Source of the DNA: Saccharopolyspora aridisoli
GTDB taxonomy: Bacteria; Actinomycetota; Actinomycetes; Mycobacteriales; Pseudonocardiaceae
Assembly: GCF_004348445.1 (NCBI RefSeq)
Contig: NZ_SMKV01000011.1
Coordinates: 62,001 to 126,000 of the forward strand
Reading direction: 5' to 3'
Length of the DNA: 64,000 nucleotides
Position numbers and translations under genes: made by a program. Of the stretch, positions 46,829-57,134 are shown piece after piece. The notes under the pieces were generated by a model. That model ran no database searches and was not told the origin of the DNA. It saw only the letters and a program-made list of their open reading frames with translations. Position 1 is the stretch's first letter. The number at the start of each line of letters is the position of its first letter.

Positions 46829-47503
46829 TCACTGCGGGTCTCGAACCTCGATCTCCACCGCGACGGCCCGCTTGGCGGCTTCGTCGAGGATCGCGCGGCG
46901 CGGTTCGGGCACGTCGAGGACGCGCTGCTCAGCGCGGTCGAACAGCTTGGTCAGCCGGTTGTCCTCGCGCAACGCCTGCAGCGCCTGCCGGTCGCCGCCG
47001 AGGACGAGCGCGTCGAGTTCCGCGGCCACCGGGAGCAGGGCCTTGGCCACCGCGTCGGCGGCCGAGGCCAGCGAGCGAGCCGACTGACCTTCGCGGCGGC
47101 GTGCGAAGCGCTGCTGGGACCAGCCGCCCGCCTTGTTCCGGCCGTGCACCAGGTGCCGGTCGGTGGTGGAGGTCTGCACGACGCCGTCGACGGCGACACC
47201 GATGCTGTGCGCGCCGAGCCGCACCAGCACCAACCCGATCCGGCGGGACACCAACACGTGCTCCACCAGCGACGACACCGCCAGGCCGGGGTGTTCGCCG
47301 TGCGGTGCCGGAAGCGGACCGAAGGGCACCTGCACCGTCGCCGTGGCGCCGTCGGTGGCGATGACCAGCACCGTTCGCGGTGCCAGCAGCGTGCTCGTGG
47401 CACCGCCGTGGGAGGCGGCGAAGCGCTCGAACCACCCGGCGACCCGGCCCGGAGCCACCTCCACCGCGCGGCCGCCGCCGGCCAGCTCGCGAACCCTGCT
47501 CAT
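46829..47503 (-). CDS. acVLRF1 family peptidyl-tRNA hydrolase/release-factor-like protein
   Basis: 224 residues. The actinobacterial VLRF1 core contains HLVHGRNKAGGWSQQRFARRREGQ (about 115-140), where the Gly-Gly and Ser-Gln-Gln motif stands in place of the GGQ of release factors. The N-terminal part is VEVAPGRVAGWFERFAASHGG; the C-terminal part is a helix-rich domain. Related Vms1/VLRF1 proteins release nascent chains from stalled 60S ribosomes; the bacterial protein is proposed to act similarly. GGAGTCGGG precedes the ATG. Sits between dgt and the ABC-F gene, both linked with ribosome or nucleotide stress. Confidence 0.85.
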   Translation of the reverse strand: MSRVRELAGGGRAVEVAPGRVAGWFERFAASHGGATSTLLAPRTVLVIATDGATATVQVPFGPLPAPHGEHPGLAVSSLVEHVLVSRRIGLVLVRLGAHSIGVAVDGVVQTSTTDRHLVHGRNKAGGWSQQRFARRREGQSARSLASAADAVAKALLPVAAELDALVLGGDRQALQALREDNRLTKLFDRAEQRVLDVPEPRRAILDEAAKRAVAVEIEVRDPQ

Positions 47504-47569
47504 CCCGACTCCGTTCCACTTCGACCGCAAGCGGCGTAGCCGCGAGCAGCCCCGGCCACCCTCTCAGCT

Positions 47570-47711
47570 GGCACCGCCGGGGGATTTTCTGACACGACGC
47601 TGGCTCGAGACAGCCGTTGAGCCGTGCAGAGGACTCACACCAGCATCCCGCAACCAGCCGACGCATCAGGTTCCGCTACCCGCACCGACCAGCAGGAAGA
47701 CCAGGAACTCC
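47570..47711 (-). repeat. Dispersed 3'-end element, long copy D
   Basis: Directly past the dgt stop. Plus-strand CACCG cores at 47572 and 47683 (111 bp apart), with ATCAGGTTCCGCTACCC before the second. An AGCGGCGTAGCCGCG hairpin lies just left of it (47530-47544). Confidence 0.75.
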
Positions 47712-49223
47712 CTACAAGACGAAGGTGTCGTTCCACAGCTGCGTGGTGCGTCCCGACAGCGCTTCCAGCAGCGCAGCGGCCTGGTCGTCGGTGAGCGAGG
47801 CGATGAAGTCGATCACCGCGCGGCCCCGCGCCAGCGTCGTGAGGTCGACCCCCTCGGGCAGCATCTCGCGCGGCAGCTCATCGAACTCCTCGCGGGCCAG
47901 GTCGAACAGGTCGCGCAACCGGTGCGGAGCGACCTCGACCTCGTCGATCAGCCACTCGTCGAGGGCTTCGACCAGGTTGCTGATCAACCTGTCCTGGCCG
48001 CGCTGGTGCAGGGCGAGGTCCGGGCGTTGCAGCACGAAGTGCCGGTGCACGAACTTGAGCACCTGCACCTCGTGCCACTGCTCGGGCGCGAGCGCCACGT
48101 GGCCGGAGCGGGAGTGGACGGCGCGGTCGACGCGGACGCCCTCGACCAGTCGCCGGGTCCAGTCCGCGGAGAACCTGGCAACGGCCTGCTCCGCCTGCTG
48201 GGAGCGGTCGAAGGGCACCTCCAGCAGGTCGACCGCCAATTCGGTGCGCGCCTTCTTCACCGCGTCGGTGAATACCTCGTCGTCGGCGATCCAACCGTCC
48301 TTGGCGTGCAGGCGGCGGCGCAGCAGCTCCAGCGAGGCACCGGGCCGCGAGTCGCCGGAGGCGACGTGCTCCTCGGCAGCGAACTCCACGCTGTGGCCGA
48401 GCCATTCCTGCAGCTCGTGGTGCACGGAGGTGAACTGCAGGATCCCGACGCGGTGGAAGTCCTCGAGGTCGTGGATCGCGTAGGCGATGTCATCGGCCGT
48501 GTCCATGATCGACGCCTCGACGGTCTGCTGCCAGTCCGGAACGACCTCCTCGAACGGGACGCGCGCATCGAGCAGGTCGTCGAGCTCGGTGCTGTAGGCG
48601 GAGAACTTCGCCGCCCCGGTGCCCGGCGCCCCGGCGGGCTCCGAGGCACCGCGCGGCAGTTCGGCCGCCTGGTGGGGAACCGGCGAGTTCCGGGTCCACG
48701 GGTACTTCAGCAGCGCCGAGCGCACGGCGGCTGTCAGGTCCAGACCCTTGCCCTCCACGCCGCGCACGTCGATGCGGGTGACCACGCGGTAGGTCTGGGC
48801 GTTGCCCTCGAATCCGTCGGGCAGCGCGAAGCGCTCGCGCGCCAGCCGGTCCAGCACGCCCTCCCCGAGGTGCCCGAACGGCGGGTGTCCGAGGTCGTGG
48901 CCGAGCCCGGCCGCCTCCACGACGTCCAGATCGCATCCGCCGAGCTCGTCGAGCTCGGTCCTGGTGACGGGGTCGGCCAGCAGTCGTTCGGCGATGGCGC
49001 GAGCGACCTGTGCGACCTTGAGGCTGTGGGTGAGGCGGTTGTGCAGCAGCAGGCCGGATCCGGACGGGCTGACGACCTGGGTGACGCCGCCGAGCCGCGC
49101 GAAGAAGGCCGAGGCGGAGATCCTGTCGCGGTCCGCGCGGAACGGGCTCGCGGCCAGGTCACCCGGCACGGTGTGCCCGGTGCGATCGCTGCGGCGGGCG
49201 GCGCGTGGTTGCACTTCCTCCAT
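47712..49223 (-). CDS. dgt: Deoxyguanosinetriphosphate triphosphohydrolase (dGTPase)
   Basis: 503 residues, HD-domain phosphohydrolase. Metal and active-site residues: H66 in HNRLTHSLKVAQVAR, H109-D110 in GLGHDLGHPPFGHLG, and Asp in ASIMDTADDIAYAIHDLEDF. Converts dGTP (often other dNTPs) to the nucleoside and triphosphate, controlling dNTP pools. ATG 49223 has TACCTT 6 nt upstream and no ribosome-binding site; the frame extending to 50330 is a shadow of the lycopene cyclase on the other strand. Divergent from that cyclase. Confidence 0.94.
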   Translation of the reverse strand: MEEVQPRAARRSDRTGHTVPGDLAASPFRADRDRISASAFFARLGGVTQVVSPSGSGLLLHNRLTHSLKVAQVARAIAERLLADPVTRTELDELGGCDLDVVEAAGLGHDLGHPPFGHLGEGVLDRLARERFALPDGFEGNAQTYRVVTRIDVRGVEGKGLDLTAAVRSALLKYPWTRNSPVPHQAAELPRGASEPAGAPGTGAAKFSAYSTELDDLLDARVPFEEVVPDWQQTVEASIMDTADDIAYAIHDLEDFHRVGILQFTSVHHELQEWLGHSVEFAAEEHVASGDSRPGASLELLRRRLHAKDGWIADDEVFTDAVKKARTELAVDLLEVPFDRSQQAEQAVARFSADWTRRLVEGVRVDRAVHSRSGHVALAPEQWHEVQVLKFVHRHFVLQRPDLALHQRGQDRLISNLVEALDEWLIDEVEVAPHRLRDLFDLAREEFDELPREMLPEGVDLTTLARGRAVIDFIASLTDDQAAALLEALSGRTTQLWNDTFVL

Positions 49224-49229
49224 GCGGTC

Positions 49230-49235
49230 AAGGTA
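49230..49235 (-). promoter_or_regulatory. -10 box TACCTT, leaderless dgt
   Basis: TACCTT ends 6 nt before the dgt ATG; no Shine-Dalgarno sequence. Confidence 0.5.
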
Positions 49236-49283
49236 TCGGCGGCCACCACGCGAGCCCCATGGCGGGCGTGATCTGATGATCGG

Positions 49284-50489
49284 GTGGCGGATGTCGTGGT
49301 GGTCGGAGGCGGACCTGCTGGTCGGGCCGCCGCCTCGGCCTGCAGCGATGCCGGTTTGGCGGTGACGCTGGTCGACCCCGCGCCGCGCAGCGGCTGGGCG
49401 AGCACCTTCGGTTCCTGGGCCGACGAGCTGCCGCCCGAGGTCGCAGCGCTGTCGACGGTGGTGGACCGCGTTCAGCTGCACGGCACGAGCTCCCACGTGT
49501 GGCGGCGCCCCTACGCGGTGCTGGACAACACGGCGCTGTGGAAGCACCTGTGGCGCGGCGACGTCACCGAGGTGACCGGCCGCGCAGTCGCCGCCGAGCA
49601 CGGCCCGACCGGCTCCACGCTGATCCTCAAGGACGGCAGGCGGCTCGCGGCCGGCGTGGTCGTCGACGCCACCGGACCTGCGCGAGCGCTGTCCGGAGGA
49701 CGACCGGCGCACCCGCCAGCGCAGCAGACCGCCGTGGGCTGGATCGTGGACTCGGCCACGGCCGAGGCGTTCTGCGGTCCCCGCGAGGGTGTGTTCATGG
49801 ACTGGCGTTCGGCGCCGCGCACCCGGGGCGGCTGGCCGACGTTCCTGTACGCGGTGCGGGTGGGGCCCGACCATGTGCTGCTGGAGGAGACCTCCCTCGC
49901 CCGCCGTCCCGCGCTCCCGCTGGCCCTGCTGCGCCGCAGGCTCGCCGGGCGCTTGGCCGATGCCGGGATCGACCCCGAGTCGCGGCTGGGCGAGGAGCGG
50001 GTGCGGTTCCCGGTGGACGACCCGCTGCCCCGTCCGGGCCGGGTCGTGCCGTTCGGTGCCGCGGCCGGGTTCGTGCACCCGGCCAGCGGTTTCAGCGTCG
50101 CGCGGGCGCTGCGCCGCGCCCCATGGCTGGCGGCGGCGCTGTCCGGTGGATTGGCAGGCGTGACGCCGGGTCCTGCCACCGCTGCGCGAGCGGGCTGGCA
50201 GGTGCTGTGGCCGCCGGACGTGCTGGCCGCGCACGTGCTGCGGCAGCGGTCGCTGCGCGCCCTGCTGTCGTTGCCGCCGGAACTGGTGCCGGAGTTCTTC
50301 GAAGCGTTCTTCACGCTTCCCGAGGCGCACCGGATCGAATTCCTGTCGGGTGAGGGCACCTCAGCGGGCACGGCGCGCGCCATGTCGGCGCTGTTCGCCC
50401 GCGTCCCGTGGAGCGTCCGCCGTAGGATCGTGCTGGGCGGTATGTCGTTCGGGCATCCCGCAGCGAAACACGGTCTCGGCGGAAGTTGA
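49284..50489 (+). CDS. Lycopene cyclase family protein
   Basis: 401 residues. FAD motif VVVVGGGPAGRAAASACSDAGLAVTLVDPAP (GxGxxG). Cyclase signatures: QQTAVGWIVDS, WPTFLYAVRVGPDHVLLEETSLARR, and VPFGAAAGFVHPASGFSVARAL, the last matching the plant/CrtL-type GA.AGMVHPATGY region. Cyclises lycopene ends to beta-rings if a carotenoid pathway exists; no crt genes (crtB, crtI, crtE) are adjacent, so pathway assignment is inference. GTG start at 49284. No signal peptide. Confidence 0.85.
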   Translation: MADVVVVGGGPAGRAAASACSDAGLAVTLVDPAPRSGWASTFGSWADELPPEVAALSTVVDRVQLHGTSSHVWRRPYAVLDNTALWKHLWRGDVTEVTGRAVAAEHGPTGSTLILKDGRRLAAGVVVDATGPARALSGGRPAHPPAQQTAVGWIVDSATAEAFCGPREGVFMDWRSAPRTRGGWPTFLYAVRVGPDHVLLEETSLARRPALPLALLRRRLAGRLADAGIDPESRLGEERVRFPVDDPLPRPGRVVPFGAAAGFVHPASGFSVARALRRAPWLAAALSGGLAGVTPGPATAARAGWQVLWPPDVLAAHVLRQRSLRALLSLPPELVPEFFEAFFTLPEAHRIEFLSGEGTSAGTARAMSALFARVPWSVRRRIVLGGMSFGHPAAKHGLGGS

Positions 50490-50823
50490 TCTGCGTCAAT
50501 TCTTCGATGAACAAACGGGGAATCGGCATCCGCTTCTGCGTCGATCGCGGGACGCACAAATCACAAAGCTGTTTTTCGAGTCGCCTTATTCACAAAACGT
50601 TCACGCTGCGTGCAGGCCTTTACCCGATAGGCTCTGGCCGTTGTCTACGCAGTGTGATCAGGCAGACTCGGATCGAGATGCCCGGTGCCATGCACCGTTC
50701 GTCCGGCTGATGTTAGTTGCTGCTCAAGCACGCTAAGTTGGTCGGCGGGAATGGCGGCGCTCCGCCGACGAGGAGGAGCTGAGATGTCGGTGAACAGATC
50801 GTGAACACGGTCGCTGGAGAAGC
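50490..50823 (+). promoter_or_regulatory. Leader region of the EAL-CBS-GGDEF gene
   Basis: An AT-rich patch (about 50560-50600) is followed by a perfect 8-bp hairpin GTCGGCGG (50741-50748) with CCGCCGAC (50762-50769). Then comes AGGAGGAG (50771-50778) and two mini-ORFs: ATG 50784 to TGA 50802-50804 (MSVNRS), whose stop overlaps GTG 50801; that one runs to TGA 50825-50827 (VNTVAGEA), overlapping the ATG of the main gene. Looks like a translational relay. Confidence 0.55.
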
Positions 50824-52659
50824 ATGAGTCGGGGCAACATCGACTCCGTGCTCGCGCTGGTGGACGAAGTGCGCTTCGCGTTCCAGCCATTGATCAACAT
50901 CAAGACCGGTGCCATCGTCGCGATCGAGGCGTTGGCCCGGCCGGCGGGCGCGCACGTCCAGGACCTCTTCCGGGAAGCGGCGCGCCTTCGTCGGCTCACC
51001 GAGCTCGATGTGGACTTGGCGGTGAACGCCGTGCAGGCAGCGGCGGAGCACGAATCATTGCTCCCGCTGCACGTGAACCTCTTCGGCGGCACCGTGGTCC
51101 ACGACCACGACCGGCTGAGCCTGCTGCGCGAGAAGCTGCGCGAGGTCGGCAGGCGCGAGCAGGAGATCACCCTCGAGATCGGGCCGCCGTTCGCCCGGAT
51201 CAACCCCGAACAGCTGCTGGAGGGCGTCGGCAAGCTGCGTTCGGAGGGCTTCCAGATCGCCCTCGACGGAGTCGGTGAGGGAGACATCCCGCTGACGTTG
51301 ATCGGTGACATCGGCCCGGCCACCATCAAGCTCGACCGGGGGGTCGTGCAGGGACTGCCCGACGATCCGGCCCGGGTCGCCGTCGTCGAGTCCGTCCGCC
51401 ACCTGTGCGAGGCCACCGAGAGCCAGCTGGTCGCCGAAGGCGTCGAGAGCGACCGCCAGCTCAACGCCCTGCGGCGCAACGGCGTGCGCCTGGTGCAAGG
51501 CAACCTGCTCGCACCGGCCGGACGCAGGCCACCGACGACGAGCACCGTTCCGGGCGTGGCCGCCGAGGTCACCGATCCGCACTCGCCGTCGGTCAGCACC
51601 CTCGCCAGCGGCCCGCGCGTCACCGAGTTCCTCTCCCCCGCGACGGTGCTGTCCATGGACGTCACCGCCGACAAGGTGCGCGAGGTGCTGGCCGATCACA
51701 CCGGGATCAGCGGTGTCGTGCTGGTCGACGAGCACAACCGGCCGAGGCACACCATCGACCGCAACCGCTTCCTGCTGGCGGTGACCGGCCCGTACGGGCA
51801 CGCGCTGCACGCCAAGCGCCCGGCCTCGCGGCTGGCCGACGAGCCGCGCGTGGTCAACACCGGCACCACCGCGATGGAAGCGCTGAGCATGGTCACCCGC
51901 TCCGACCAGTACCGGATGTACGACGACGCGATCGTGGTCGATGAGGCCGGCCGCTGCCTGGGGGCGGTTCGGGCAGGTGACCTGATCCGCGGCATGGCGG
52001 AGATGAAGGTCGAGGAGGCCGCCGCGCTCAACCCGCTGACCCGCCTGCCGGGCAGCGACGCGATCGCCCGCGACGTGGCCCGGAGGATCGCCGCCGGGGA
52101 GATCTTCGCGGTGAGCTGGCTGGACATCGACGGCTTCAAGTCGGTCAACGACACGGCCGGTTTCTCCGCCGGTGACGACGTCATCCGCTCGATCGGGCGC
52201 AGCCTCACCGACGCGGCGGCATCGCTGAGGTCGGTGCAGGTCGGTCACGTGGGCGGCGACGACTTCCTGCTGGTCGCCGACCTGGACGACCTGGTCACGC
52301 TGGCCGACTCGGTGCTGGGCACGTCCCGCACCGCGGGCGACGTGGAGATCACCGTCTCGCTGGCCACGCTGGTGTGCACCACGCAGACGGTCTCCGACTA
52401 CGACGAGGCATCGAGCAAGCTCGCCCCGCTGAAGCACTACGCCAAGCAGCTCATCGGGTCGAGCTGGGTCATGTCCAGGCCGGGCTCGGAGCGGATCGAG
52501 GTCCTCAGGGGCCAGGGCTCCGCCGGAGCACCCCCGGCTCAGGCACCACAACTGACCAGCACCCCACCACCGCCGGTTCCACCCGCGCAGGGGCCCCCGC
52601 CGTCGCCGCCCATGGGCTTCCCCACCCAGGACCCCGAGCAGATGCACTACGGGTACTGA
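50824..52659 (+). CDS. EAL-CBS-GGDEF domain protein (cyclic di-GMP signalling)
   Basis: 611 residues. EAL domain (15-230): E35 in IEALAR, N85 in LHVNLF, E118 in LEIGPP, D148 followed by GVGEG where active enzymes have DDFGTG, K169 in IKLD and E205 in VAEGVES; so one of the paired metal Asp residues is missing. Tandem CBS pair (about 265-395, TEFLSPATVLSMDVTADKVREVL). GGDEF domain (about 400-535): NPLTRLPGS, LDIDGFKSVND, GGDDF at 477-481 instead of GGDEF. The C-terminus is a Pro-rich tail. May make, degrade or merely bind cyclic di-GMP. No signal peptide; GGAGAAGC upstream. Confidence 0.9.
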   Translation: MSRGNIDSVLALVDEVRFAFQPLINIKTGAIVAIEALARPAGAHVQDLFREAARLRRLTELDVDLAVNAVQAAAEHESLLPLHVNLFGGTVVHDHDRLSLLREKLREVGRREQEITLEIGPPFARINPEQLLEGVGKLRSEGFQIALDGVGEGDIPLTLIGDIGPATIKLDRGVVQGLPDDPARVAVVESVRHLCEATESQLVAEGVESDRQLNALRRNGVRLVQGNLLAPAGRRPPTTSTVPGVAAEVTDPHSPSVSTLASGPRVTEFLSPATVLSMDVTADKVREVLADHTGISGVVLVDEHNRPRHTIDRNRFLLAVTGPYGHALHAKRPASRLADEPRVVNTGTTAMEALSMVTRSDQYRMYDDAIVVDEAGRCLGAVRAGDLIRGMAEMKVEEAAALNPLTRLPGSDAIARDVARRIAAGEIFAVSWLDIDGFKSVNDTAGFSAGDDVIRSIGRSLTDAAASLRSVQVGHVGGDDFLLVADLDDLVTLADSVLGTSRTAGDVEITVSLATLVCTTQTVSDYDEASSKLAPLKHYAKQLIGSSWVMSRPGSERIEVLRGQGSAGAPPAQAPQLTSTPPPPVPPAQGPPPSPPMGFPTQDPEQMHYGY

Positions 52660-52702
52660 AGCGCCGCCTCGGAGAACTCCGCCTCTACACCACCAGGAAC
52701 AA

Positions 52703-52745
52703 CGATCCCCGCAGCTCCCGGGGAACCGGGGTGCTGCGGGGATCG
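52703..52745. terminator. Bidirectional hairpin terminator
   Basis: CGATCCCCGCAGC (52703-52715) pairs with GCTGCGGGGATCG (52733-52745), between the EAL gene and sufT. Confidence 0.8.
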
Positions 52746-52809
52746 CCCAAACCGACGCGACCCGGGCCTCTCAACGTCAGGCCCGGCACGCCACGGGATG
52801 CGAGGAAGA

Positions 52810-53214
52810 TCAGACCGTGAAGCCGAGGGCTCGTAGTTGCTCGCGCCCCTCCTCGGTGATCTTCTCCGGACCCCACGGCGGCATCCAGACCCAGTTGATC
52901 CGGAAGTCCGAGACGAGACCACCGCCCGGTCCGCCGCACAGGGCGGCGCGGGCCTGGTCCTCGATGACGTCGGTCAGCGGGCAGGCCGCCGAGGTCAGCG
53001 TCATGTCCACGGTGGCGGAGTTGTCCTGCTCGACGCGCACGTCGTAGACCAGGCCGAGGTCGACGACGTTGATGCCCAGCTCGGGGTCGACCACGTCGCG
53101 GAGGGCCTCTTCGACGTCCTCCAGCTTGGCGATCTCGGCCGCCGGGGCGTCTTGCTCAGGCAGGGCGTCGGCAGTGCGCGCCACGTCGTCCTGCACTTGG
53201 GTCTCGTCGCTCAC
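52810..53214 (-). CDS. sufT: Fe-S assembly factor SufT (DUF59/MIP18 family)
   Basis: 134 residues. DUF59 core ALRDVVDPELGINVVDLGLVYDVRV with the conserved ExG, then LTSAACPLTDVIEDQARAAL (the Cys of the family) and a tail INWVWMPPWGPEKITEEGREQLRALGF. Helps insert or mature Fe-S clusters. The acidic N-terminal 35 residues are variable. GTG 53214 with AGGAGG. Last gene of the suf run, separated from sufU by 131 nt containing a dispersed element. Confidence 0.93.
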   Translation of the reverse strand: MSDETQVQDDVARTADALPEQDAPAAEIAKLEDVEEALRDVVDPELGINVVDLGLVYDVRVEQDNSATVDMTLTSAACPLTDVIEDQARAALCGGPGGGLVSDFRINWVWMPPWGPEKITEEGREQLRALGFTV

Positions 53215-53280
53215 ATTGCCTCCTGAAAGTCTGTTGGCATGGACTGGCCGTCAGGCCTAGCGGCGGAGAGCGGCGCGCGG

Positions 53281-53345
53281 AATCCACGGAGCCGCTCAGG
53301 TCCTGCTACCCGCACCGCTACGCACATCTCCGCACACCTCCGAAC
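53281..53345 (-). repeat. Dispersed 3'-end element, short copy E
   Basis: Directly past the sufU stop, inside the suf operon. Plus-strand CTCAGGTCCTGCTACCC then GCACCGCTACG, matching the core of copies B and D. Confidence 0.65.
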
Positions 53346-53786
53346 TCACGCTCGGGAGACCGCGTCCTTGAAGGCCATCCAGCCGAGCAAGGCGCACTTC
53401 ACGCGCATCGGGTACTTGGCCACACCGGCGAAGGCGATGCCGTCTTCCAGCACGTCCTCGTCCGGTTCGATCTTGCCTCGGCCGTGCATCAGCTCGTTGA
53501 ACGCGGCCTCGGTCTCCAGGGCTTCCTTCAACGGCCTGCCGACGACCAGGTCGGTCAGCACCGACACCGCCGCCTGGCTGATCGAGCAGCCCTGTCCCGC
53601 GTAGGAGACGTCCTCGACGATGGCGGTCTCTTCCTCACCGGTCAACCGCACCCGCAGCGTCACCTCGTCCCCGCAGGTCGGGTTGACCTGGAAGGACTCG
53701 GCGTCGAACGGCTCCCGCAGCCCGTGCCGGTGCGGGTTGCGGTAGTGGTCCAGGATGATCTCCTGGTACATCTGCTCAAGCTGCAT
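53346..53786 (-). CDS. sufU: Iron-sulfur scaffold protein SufU
   Basis: 146 residues, IscU-fold. Three Cys ligands: NPTCGDEV, GQGCSISQAA and VKCALLGW, with Asp in CGDE. In actinobacteria and firmicutes SufU acts as a zinc-dependent sulfurtransferase taking sulfur from SufS. MQLEQMYQEIILDHYRNPHRHG is the typical start. Lies 21 nt after sufS. Confidence 0.95.
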   Translation of the reverse strand: MQLEQMYQEIILDHYRNPHRHGLREPFDAESFQVNPTCGDEVTLRVRLTGEEETAIVEDVSYAGQGCSISQAAVSVLTDLVVGRPLKEALETEAAFNELMHGRGKIEPDEDVLEDGIAFAGVAKYPMRVKCALLGWMAFKDAVSRA

Positions 53787-53807
53787 GTCGCGATCCTCGG
53801 TCGAGGG

Positions 53808-55894
<2,087 letters not shown>

Positions 55895-55948
55895 TTCTTC
55901 TCGTTCTCCTGGTGTGTGGTGCCGAAAGTCTGGAATCGATCGTGGCGC

Positions 55949-57133
55949 TCAGGCGCCGACGACTGCGAGCTCTTCCTCGATCTCGGCCTCGAGGCGCTCG
56001 CGCACCTCGGGCACGTTGATCTTCTGCAGCAGCTCACCGAAGAAGCCGCGCACGACCAGGCGGCGGGCCTGGTCCTGCGGGATGCCCCGGGCCTGCAGGT
56101 AGAACAGCTGCTCGTCGTCGAACCGGCCGGTGGCGCTGGCGTGGCCGGCTCCCTCGATCTCGCCGGTCTCGATCTCCAGGTTCGGGACCGAGTCGGCCCG
56201 CGCACCTTCGGTCAGCACCAGGTTGCGGTTGAGCTCGTAGGTGTCGGTGCCCTCGGCGGCGGCCTGGATGAGCACGTCGCCGATCCACACCGAGTGCGCC
56301 GAATCGCCCTGCAGCGCGCCCTTGTAGAGCACGTTGCTGCGGCAGTTGGCCACGCTGTGGTCGACCAGCATGCGGTGTTCCAGGTGCTGACCCGCGTCGG
56401 CGAAGTAGATGCCCAGCAGCTCGGCGTCGCCGCCCTTGTCGGCGTAGTTGACGGTGGTGTTCACGCGCACCAGGTCACCGCCGAGGGTGACGGCGAAGTG
56501 GCGGAACACCGAGTCGCGGCCGAGGGTGGCGTGCTCGGAGCTGACCTGCGTGGCGTCGTCGGCGAAGTCGTGGATGGACACGACCCGCAGCTGCGCGCCG
56601 TCGGCGACGACGAACTCGACGTTGTCGCCGATGGTGCCCGAGCCCCGGTAGTCGATGACGACCACGGCTTCTGCGAACTGCTCGGCGTGGATCTGCAGGT
56701 GGCCGAAGGCGACCTGGTCCGCGCCGGGGCCGTCGATCGTGACGGTGATCGGCCCGGCGGGCTTGGTCTCCTTGGGCACGGTCACAACGGTGGCCTCGGT
56801 GAAGGCGCTCCAGGCCTGGGCGGCGACGCGGTCGGCGGGCACGCCGCCCTTGCCGATGCGCGCGTCGTCGCGACCCACGGTCTCCACCGTCGCCTCACCG
56901 GTGACCTCGATCTTGAGGTTGCCGGTGGCGGTGGCGGAGCCGTCGTGCAGGCCCTTGAGCCGCTTCATCGGGGTGAACCGCCAGTTCTCCTCGCGGCCGC
57001 CCGGGACCTCGAAGGCCTCGACGTCGTAGGAGCAGAAGCGCTCGCCGCGGGAGGCCTGCGGAACGACAGGCCCCCCGTGGGAGTGCTCGGCGAGGCCGTG
57101 CTGAGCGGCGTCGTCGGTCTTGGTGGTGCTCAT
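55949..57133 (-). CDS. sufD: Fe-S assembly protein SufD
   Basis: 394 residues, right-handed beta-helix partner of SufB. Recognised by HASATGRFDDEQLFYLQARGIPQDQARRLVVRGFFGELLQKI near the C-terminus, and NYADKGGDAELLGIYFADAGQHLEHRMLVDHSVANCRSNVLYKGAL with the conserved His and Cys. ATG 57133 is one nt from the sufB stop. Forms the scaffold with SufB and two SufC. Confidence 0.95.
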   Translation of the reverse strand: MSTTKTDDAAQHGLAEHSHGGPVVPQASRGERFCSYDVEAFEVPGGREENWRFTPMKRLKGLHDGSATATGNLKIEVTGEATVETVGRDDARIGKGGVPADRVAAQAWSAFTEATVVTVPKETKPAGPITVTIDGPGADQVAFGHLQIHAEQFAEAVVVIDYRGSGTIGDNVEFVVADGAQLRVVSIHDFADDATQVSSEHATLGRDSVFRHFAVTLGGDLVRVNTTVNYADKGGDAELLGIYFADAGQHLEHRMLVDHSVANCRSNVLYKGALQGDSAHSVWIGDVLIQAAAEGTDTYELNRNLVLTEGARADSVPNLEIETGEIEGAGHASATGRFDDEQLFYLQARGIPQDQARRLVVRGFFGELLQKINVPEVRERLEAEIEEELAVVGA

Positions 57134-57134
57134 C

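Noticed and set aside
50490..50823. A cyclic di-GMP riboswitch upstream of the EAL gene
   Set aside because: I could not find the conserved GEMM core. Only a single hairpin and mini-ORFs are visible.
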